DNA of 64,000 nt from Prauserella muralis (GTDB taxonomy: Bacteria > Actinomycetota > Actinomycetes > Mycobacteriales > Pseudonocardiaceae). Numbering within the stretch: position 1 is the stretch's first letter; each line of letters starts with the position of its first letter. Below, one piece after another: positions 59,591 through 64,000 of this stretch. A program made the translations under genes and the position numbers. Below the pieces are notes generated by a model, which worked only from the letters and a program-made list of their open reading frames with translations, searched no databases and was not told the origin of the DNA. The stretch spans positions 1,178,001 through 1,242,000 of the forward strand of contig NZ_MASW01000001.1 in the NCBI RefSeq assembly GCF_003202285.1. The letters are read 5' to 3'.

Positions 59591-60382
59591 GTGATCTGGT
59601 GGCACGCGGTGCTCATCGCCCTCGCGGGTGTGTGGGCGGGAATGATCAACACGGTGGTGGGGTCGGGGACGCTCGTGACGTTCCCGGTGCTCGTCGCCTT
59701 CGGCTACCCGCCGGTGACCGCGACCACCTCCAATGCCATCGGCCTCGCCCCGGGCACCATCAGCGGCGCGATCGGCTACCGGCACGAGCTGCGTGGCCAG
59801 CTGCGCAGGCTGCTGACGCTCGGGCCCGCGTCACTGGTCGGCGCCGTGGGCGGCACCGTGCTGCTGCTCTCGCTGCCCCACGACGCGTTCGAGACGGTGG
59901 TGCCGGTGCTGGTCGGCCTCGCGGTGGTGCTGGTCATCATCCAGCCTCGGGTGTCGAGCTGGGTGCTGGCCCGCAGGGAGTCCCGCGAGCGGCGCACCGG
60001 CACCGAGGCGGGCAACGGCAAGGGCACCGCGGTGCTGCTCGTCACGGCGGTGTTCCTCGTCGGCATCTACGGCGGCTACTTCACCGCGGCTCAGGGCGTG
60101 ATGCTCATGGCGTTCATGGGCATGCTGCTCGACGAGCCGATCCAGCGGCTCAACGGCATCAAGAACGTGCTCGCCGCCGTGGTCAACGTCGTCGCGGGCA
60201 CGGTCTACGCGTTCGTCGCGCCGATCAGCTGGCCGGTGGTCGGCCTGCTCGCGGGCGGATCGATCGTCGGCGGCGCGCTGGGCGCGGTGATCGGCCGCAG
60301 GCTTCCGCCCACCGCGTTGCGCATGGTGATCGTGGTGATCGGCCTCGCCGCCATCGTCCAGCTGGTCCTCCGCCAGCTCTGA
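59591..60382 (+). CDS. TauE/SafE-family anion permease
   Basis: 263 residues with about eight membrane helices arranged as two four-helix repeats. Family marks: AGMINTVVGSGTLVTFPVLVAFGYPPVTATTSN at the first repeat and GIYGGYFTAAQGVMLMAFMGMLL, RLNGIKNVLAAVVNVVAG in the second. Such proteins export or import sulfonates, sulfite or organic anions. Specific substrate unknown. GTG 59591. Divergent from the baeRF-like gene. A 30-bp periodic repeat follows its stop. Confidence 0.88.
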   Translation: MIWWHAVLIALAGVWAGMINTVVGSGTLVTFPVLVAFGYPPVTATTSNAIGLAPGTISGAIGYRHELRGQLRRLLTLGPASLVGAVGGTVLLLSLPHDAFETVVPVLVGLAVVLVIIQPRVSSWVLARRESRERRTGTEAGNGKGTAVLLVTAVFLVGIYGGYFTAAQGVMLMAFMGMLLDEPIQRLNGIKNVLAAVVNVVAGTVYAFVAPISWPVVGLLAGGSIVGGALGAVIGRRLPPTALRMVIVVIGLAAIVQLVLRQL

Positions 60383-60390
60383 CGTCGCCG

Positions 60391-60480
60391 AAGAGCCCCC
60401 AATGCCGCATTCGTGGCGTTGAACGCCACCAATGCGGCATTCGTTGCGTTGAGCGCTACCAATGCCGCATTGGGGAGCTT
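60391..60480. repeat. 30-bp periodic intergenic repeat, copy 2
   Basis: The core AATGC[CG]GCATT starts at 60401, 60431 and 60461, exactly 30 bp apart, with YGTKGCGTTGARCGCYACC between. It matches copy 1 at 12934 in period, unit number and closing sequence GCATTGGGGAGCTTG. Inside unit 1, GTGGCGT-TGA-ACGCCAC is a perfect small hairpin. It follows the TauE stop by 9 bp. Reading frames stay open across it because 30 is a multiple of three. Confidence 0.9.
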
Positions 60481-60508
60481 GCCGGCCACCTCCTCCGGTG
60501 ACGTGATT

Positions 60509-60526
60509 CTGCCCGAAATCGGGCAG
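60509..60526. terminator. Short hairpin after the repeat
   Basis: CTGCCCGA (60509-60516) and TCGGGCAG (60519-60526) are perfect inverted arms; a realistic fold is a 6-bp stem with loop GAAATC. It may terminate transcripts from the TauE gene or act as an operator for the small gene at 60567. Confidence 0.45.
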
Positions 60527-60566
60527 GAAACTTGAAGCGCGACGTGGCTGCTGCGAGGCTCACCGC

Positions 60567-60836
60567 ATGGACCAGTCGCCGCCCGCCGAACTGGTGCGCC
60601 ACGTCGCGACGTCGACAGGGCTGCCCACGGCCACGGCGGCGAGGGTCGTCGCCGACGTCGTCGCGTACTTCCGCGAGACCACCGAGGAGTACGTGCGGCG
60701 CAGGCACCGCGAGCTGAAACGCCGCGGGCTGAAGAACGACCGGATCTGGGCCGAGCTCACCGCCGAGCTGGCGAGCCGCCCCGTCGTGGCGGGCTCGCTC
60801 TCGGAACGGCAGCTGCGCCGCATCGTCTACGGCTAG
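60567..60836 (+). CDS. Small conserved hypothetical protein upstream of glmS
   Basis: 89 residues, basic and helical: MDQSPPAELVRHVATSTGLP, then TAARVVADVVAYFRETTEEYVRRRHRELKRRGLKNDRIWAELTAELASRP, ending ERQLRRIVYG. The LKRRGLKNDRIWAEL and LRRIVYG parts look like a conserved actinobacterial motif set of unknown function. It lies 11 bp before glmS and is probably co-transcribed. ATG 60567. Confidence 0.75.
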   Translation: MDQSPPAELVRHVATSTGLPTATAARVVADVVAYFRETTEEYVRRRHRELKRRGLKNDRIWAELTAELASRPVVAGSLSERQLRRIVYG

Positions 60837-60847
60837 GAGAACACCCC

Positions 60848-62674
60848 ATGTGCGGAATCGTCGGCTACATCGGCGGCAGGCAGGCGGCGCCCATCCTGCT
60901 GGAGGGCCTGCACCGCCTCGAGTACCGCGGCTACGACTCGGCGGGCATCGCGGTGCCCCACCGCGGGCGGCTGAAGGTCACCAAGGCTGCGGTGCGCGTC
61001 GAGGAGCTGCGCGGCCTCGTCGGCGACGGGCACCCGGCACAGCTGGGCATCGCGCACACGCGGTGGGCCACCCACGGCGAGCCGTCCGACGTCAACGCCC
61101 ATCCGCACGTCGACGCCGAGGGCCGGATCGCCGTCGTGCACAACGGCATCATCGAGAACGCCGAGGCGCTGCGCGCCAAGCTCACCGCGGGCGGCGTGGA
61201 GTTCGCCTCCGAGACCGACACCGAGGCGCTCGCGCACCTGATCGCCGCCCGGCTGGCCGACGGCGCCGAGTCGCTCGAGGACGCCGTGCGCGCCGCGCTG
61301 CACGAGGTCGAGGGCGCCTACGGTCTGGTCGTGCTCGACGCCCGCGACCCGCATGAGCTGGTGGTGGCCCGCAACGGCAGCCCGATCGTGCTCGGCATCG
61401 GCGACGGCGAGATGTTCGTGGCCTCCGACCTGGCCGCGCTCGTGCGGCACACCCAGCGCGTGGTGTACCTGGACGACGGCGAGCTGGCCACCCTGCGCGC
61501 CGGCGACTACCGCACCAGCACGCTGCAGGCCCGGCGCACCGACAAGCTGCCCACCGAGGTGGAGCTGACCGACGCCGACTACGGGCTCGACGGCTACGCC
61601 GACTACATGCGCAAGGAGATCGCCGAGCAGCCGGAGTCGGTGCGCAGGGCGCTGCTGGGCAGGCTGGACGAGCGGTTCGCGACCGCGCGGCTCGGCGGGC
61701 TGCGGCTGGACGCCCGCGAGCTGCGCTCCATCCGCAGGGTCAAGTTCCTCGGCTGTGGCTCCGCCTACTACGCGGGGCAGATCGGCGCGAACCTCGTGGA
61801 GGAGCTGGCGCGGCTGCCCGCCGACGCCGAGCCCGCGTCGGAGTTCCGCTACCGCAACCCGGTGGTGGACGGCGACACGCTCTACGTCGCGGTGAGCCAG
61901 TCGGGCGAGACCGCCGACACGCTCGCCGCCGTGCAGGAGCTGGCCCGCAAGGGCGGCCGCGTGATCGGCATGGTCAACGCCGTGGGCAGCGCGATCGCGC
62001 GCGAGTGCGGCAGCGGCGTGTTCCTGCACGCCGGACCCGAGGTGTCGGTGGCCTCCACCAAGGCGGTCACGAACATGAGCACGTGCTTCGCGATGCTGGC
62101 CCTGCTGCTGGGCCGCGTCCGTGACCTGTCGGTGGCCGACGGGCGGCGCGTCGTCGAGGCGCTGGACGCCCTGCCGGCCCGCATCCAGGAGGTCGTCGCC
62201 GACGAGGAGCACATCGCCGAGGCCGCCCGGCGCTTCGCCGACGCCCGGCACATGTTCTTCGTCGGGCGCGTGCGCGGCTGGCCGGTGGCCAGGGAGGGCG
62301 CGCAGAAGCTCAAGGAGATCTCCTACGTGCACGCCGAGGCCTACCAGGCCGGCGAGCTCAAGCACGGGCCGATCGCGCTGATCGACCGGAGCATGCCGTC
62401 GGTGGTGATCGTGCCCGACGACGAGCTGCTGGCGAAGAACATCGGCACGATCGAGCAGATCAAGGCGCGCGGCGGCCCGGTGCTGGCCGTGACCAACGCC
62501 GAGCTGCCGCGGGGCCTTGCCGACGTGGAGCTGCGTGTGCCGCGCACCGAGCCGGAGCTGGATCCGATCCTGTTCGGCATCCCGCTGCAGTTGCTCGCCT
62601 ACCACCTCGCCAAGCAGCTGGGCCGCGACATCGACAAGCCGCGCAACCTCGCCAAGAGCGTGACCGTGGAGTGA
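60848..62674 (+). CDS. glmS: Glutamine--fructose-6-phosphate aminotransferase (isomerizing)
   Basis: 608 residues. The N-terminal glutaminase starts with MCGIVGYIG (Cys2 nucleophile, Met removed), with RLEYRGYDSAG, HTRWATHGEPSDVNAHPH and NGIIEN; two SIS domains follow with FLGCGSAYYAGQIGANL, SQSGETADTLAAV and STKAVTNM, GRVRGWPVAREGAQKLKEISYVHAEAY, and the conserved C-terminus RNLAKSVTVE. It makes glucosamine-6-phosphate, the source of UDP-GlcNAc for peptidoglycan and the Pse pathway of this window. Convergent with hisC with 3 bp between stops. Confidence 0.97.
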   Translation: MCGIVGYIGGRQAAPILLEGLHRLEYRGYDSAGIAVPHRGRLKVTKAAVRVEELRGLVGDGHPAQLGIAHTRWATHGEPSDVNAHPHVDAEGRIAVVHNGIIENAEALRAKLTAGGVEFASETDTEALAHLIAARLADGAESLEDAVRAALHEVEGAYGLVVLDARDPHELVVARNGSPIVLGIGDGEMFVASDLAALVRHTQRVVYLDDGELATLRAGDYRTSTLQARRTDKLPTEVELTDADYGLDGYADYMRKEIAEQPESVRRALLGRLDERFATARLGGLRLDARELRSIRRVKFLGCGSAYYAGQIGANLVEELARLPADAEPASEFRYRNPVVDGDTLYVAVSQSGETADTLAAVQELARKGGRVIGMVNAVGSAIARECGSGVFLHAGPEVSVASTKAVTNMSTCFAMLALLLGRVRDLSVADGRRVVEALDALPARIQEVVADEEHIAEAARRFADARHMFFVGRVRGWPVAREGAQKLKEISYVHAEAYQAGELKHGPIALIDRSMPSVVIVPDDELLAKNIGTIEQIKARGGPVLAVTNAELPRGLADVELRVPRTEPELDPILFGIPLQLLAYHLAKQLGRDIDKPRNLAKSVTVE

Positions 62675-62677
62675 GCG

Positions 62678-63736
62678 TCAGCGGCCGAACGTGCGCGCCG
62701 CCTCCAGGAACACGTCGTTCTGCTCCGGCGTGCCGATGGTGACCCGTACGCCGTCGCCGGCGAACGGGCGCACCACGACCTTGTGCTCCAGCGCGTGCTC
62801 GGCGAAGGCGCTCGCCCGCTCGCCCAGCGGCAGCCAGACGAAGTTGGCCTGGCTCTCGGGCACCTCGTAGCCGGCCTCCAGCAGGGCGTCCCGCACACGC
62901 GTGCGCTCCAGCACGAGGTCGGCGCAGCGGGCGAGCAGCTCGTCCTTGGCGTCGAGCGAGGCCAGCGCCGCCGTCTGCGCGAGGGCGTTGACGCTGAACG
63001 CCACATACACCTTCCGCAGTGCCGTCACGACGTCCTCGGGGCCCACCGCGTAGCCGATGCGCAGCCCGGCGAGCCCGTAGGCCTTGGAGAACGTGCGCAG
63101 CACCGCCACGTTCGGCCGGGTGCGCGCGAACTCCAGGCCGTCGGGGACGTCGCGGTCGGTGACGAACTCGCGGTAGGCCTCGTCGAGCACCACGAGCACG
63201 TCCGGCGGCACGGCGTCGAGGAAGCGGGCGAGAGCGTCCCTGCGCACGGCGGTACCCGTCGGGTTGTTCGGGTTGCACACGAAGATCAGGCGGGTTCGCG
63301 GCGTGATCGCGGCCAGCATGGCGTCGAGGTCGTGGGTGTGCGTGGCGTCGAGCGGCACCGGCACCGACGAGGCGTTGCCGACCTGAGTGACGATCGGGTA
63401 GGCCTCGAACGAGCGCCACGCGTACAGCACGTCCTCGCCGGGCGCGCACAGCGCCTGCACGAGCTGCTGGCACAGCGACACCGAGCCACAGCCGACGGCG
63501 ATCTGCTCCTGCGGAAAGCCGAGTTCGCGGGAGAGCCGCTCCACCACTGCCCACGCCCCCATGTCGGGGTAGCGGTTGACCTCGGCCGTGGCGCGGGCGA
63601 TGGCCTCGGAGACGCTGGGCAGAGGGCCGCCGGGCGCCTCGTTGCTGGCGAGCTTGATGGCTCCGGGGACCGTGCGCCCCGGCACGTACGCCGGCAGCGA
63701 TGCCAGGTCGGGCCGTGTCGGGATGGCGGTGGACAT
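62678..63736 (-). CDS. Histidinol-phosphate / aromatic aminotransferase (HisC2-like, Rv3772-like)
   Basis: 352 residues of fold-type I aminotransferase class [46 protein letters not shown] (PLP Asp/Tyr), and the Schiff-base Lys218 in [15 protein letters not shown], followed by Arg in R-x-T. Family members serve histidine biosynthesis or, like mycobacterial Rv3772, phenylalanine synthesis. No other his genes are nearby. ATG 63736 with GAGG upstream; the frame extends further without conserved residues. Confidence 0.88.
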   Translation of the reverse strand: MSTAIPTRPDLASLPAYVPGRTVPGAIKLASNEAPGGPLPSVSEAIARATAEVNRYPDMGAWAVVERLSRELGFPQEQIAVGCGSVSLCQQLVQALCAPGEDVLYAWRSFEAYPIVTQVGNASSVPVPLDATHTHDLDAMLAAITPRTRLIFVCNPNNPTGTAVRRDALARFLDAVPPDVLVVLDEAYREFVTDRDVPDGLEFARTRPNVAVLRTFSKAYGLAGLRIGYAVGPEDVVTALRKVYVAFSVNALAQTAALASLDAKDELLARCADLVLERTRVRDALLEAGYEVPESQANFVWLPLGERASAFAEHALEHKVVVRPFAGDGVRVTIGTPEQNDVFLEAARTFGR

Positions 63737-63842
63737 CGGCAGCTCCTCGAGGTTGAAAGGACTTCCGCGGACCAACCTATCTCGCCGGATATCTGCCAGC
63801 TCACGTTGACGCCGGGTCCACTGTCGGTGGTTGAGTAGGACC
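63737..63842. promoter_or_regulatory. Divergent promoter region hisC-like / dienelactone hydrolase
   Basis: A 106-bp gap between divergent starts. On the plus strand TTGACG about 38 bp before ATG 63843 is a -35-like hexamer, but no -10 at proper spacing is clear. Confidence 0.3.
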
Positions 63843-64000
63843 ATGACGCAGACCCACACCGACGACTACGAGCGCGCGGACGGCAGGGGCATCCGGGTGA
63901 CCTTCGCCGAGCCGGAGGGATCGGTGCGGGGCGGGCTCGTCGTGCTGCACGAGGCCGATGTCGTGACGGACACGGTGCGGCTGCTGCTGACGGGTCTCGC
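63843..64000 (+). CDS. Dienelactone hydrolase-family protein (partial, truncated by window end)
   Basis: The first 52 codons of a plus-strand gene: [15 protein letters not shown], then [28 protein letters not shown]. The strand RGGLVVLHE matches the first beta strand and oxyanion region of dienelactone hydrolase-like alpha/beta hydrolases. The catalytic Cys/Ser, Asp and His are beyond the window. Start ATG 63843. Confidence 0.75.
   Translation, partial: MTQTHTDDYERADGRGIRVTFAEPEGSVRGGLVVLHEADVVTDTVRLLLTGL

Noticed and set aside
60205-60489. Minus-strand small protein with 10-residue repeats (NATNA-type)
   Set aside because: It is open mainly because the repeat period is a multiple of three, and it runs antisense into the TauE gene. 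Kept only as a low-probability remark under the repeat finding.

Overview
The window is about 64 kb of very GC-rich DNA with dense, often overlapping genes, many GTG/TTG starts and strong third-position G/C bias. The gene set points to a mycolic-type actinomycete of the Pseudonocardiaceae (Amycolatopsis / Saccharomonospora / Prauserella-like). It has the decaprenyl-phosphoryl-arabinose and galactan machinery of the arabinogalactan wall (glf, Rv3807c-like phosphatase, ubiA, aftA, dprE1/dprE2, gtrA, glfT1, glfT2, wzm/wzt). It also has an EspG/PPE-type ESX accessory group, an SsgA-family sporulation protein, the proteasome activator PafE/Bpa with its C-terminal GQYL, and Ku plus an ATP-dependent ligase. 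The genus is an inference; no rRNA gene is present.

Layout. 1-4 kb: the end of an upstream gene, a 21-bp tandem repeat, and two large polytopic membrane proteins. 4-6 kb: a HAD phosphatase and a luciferase-like oxidoreductase. 6-17.8 kb: the arabinogalactan core, with glf, PAP2, ubiA and aftA, a second GT-C protein, dprE2-dprE1 on the minus strand, then gtrA and glfT2. 17.8-21.7 kb: an ESX accessory island (EspG, small helical protein, DUF3558 lipoprotein, PPE-like protein). 21.7-24.4 kb: glfT1-wzt-wzm (Rv3782-Rv3781-Rv3783 equivalents). 24.4-33.4 kb: a glycan island encoding a complete pseudaminic-acid-type nonulosonate pathway (PseB, C, H, G, I, F), a GT29 (sialyltransferase)-like protein, a coiled-coil protein, a methyltransferase and another GT-C enzyme. 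33.4-36.3 kb: pafE, an Rv3778c-like PLP-fold protein and a quinone oxidoreductase, which resumes the Rv3780-Rv3777 block. 36.4-42.4 kb: secreted M28 peptidase, MarR, tRNA-Ser(TGA), small redox/PNPOx/AhpD genes, and an XRE-ImmA pair with a divergent small gene. 42.4-50.8 kb: sigma-region-2/TM protein, NagZ-like lipoprotein, deacetylase-GT2 fusion, SsgA-like protein and secreted GH3. 50.8-60 kb: AlkZ-like protein, FabH, adenylate cyclase, an NHEJ operon (degenerate PE, ligase, Ku) and a SigF stress operon (baeRF-like, anti-sigma, sigma). 60-64 kb: TauE permease, GlmS, HisC and a truncated dienelactone hydrolase.

Functional picture. The window is mostly a cell-envelope region. Decaprenyl-phosphoribose is made by UbiA, dephosphorylated by the PAP2 enzyme and epimerised by DprE1/DprE2 to the arabinose donor used by AftA. 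Glf makes UDP-Galf for GlfT1/GlfT2, and Wzm/Wzt probably exports the lipid-linked galactan. GlmS supplies the GlcN-6-P precursor of UDP-GlcNAc, which is also the entry point of the Pse pathway. The most notable features are: the Pse pathway plus GT29-like candidate transferase placed inside an arabinogalactan/PafE syntenic block; a DprE1 with serine at the benzothiazinone-reactive cysteine; SigF-type promoter motifs before both the sigF operon and the adjacent NHEJ operon; and two copies of an exactly 30-bp-periodic intergenic repeat. All of this was read by eye; family names come from recognised motifs, not from searches.
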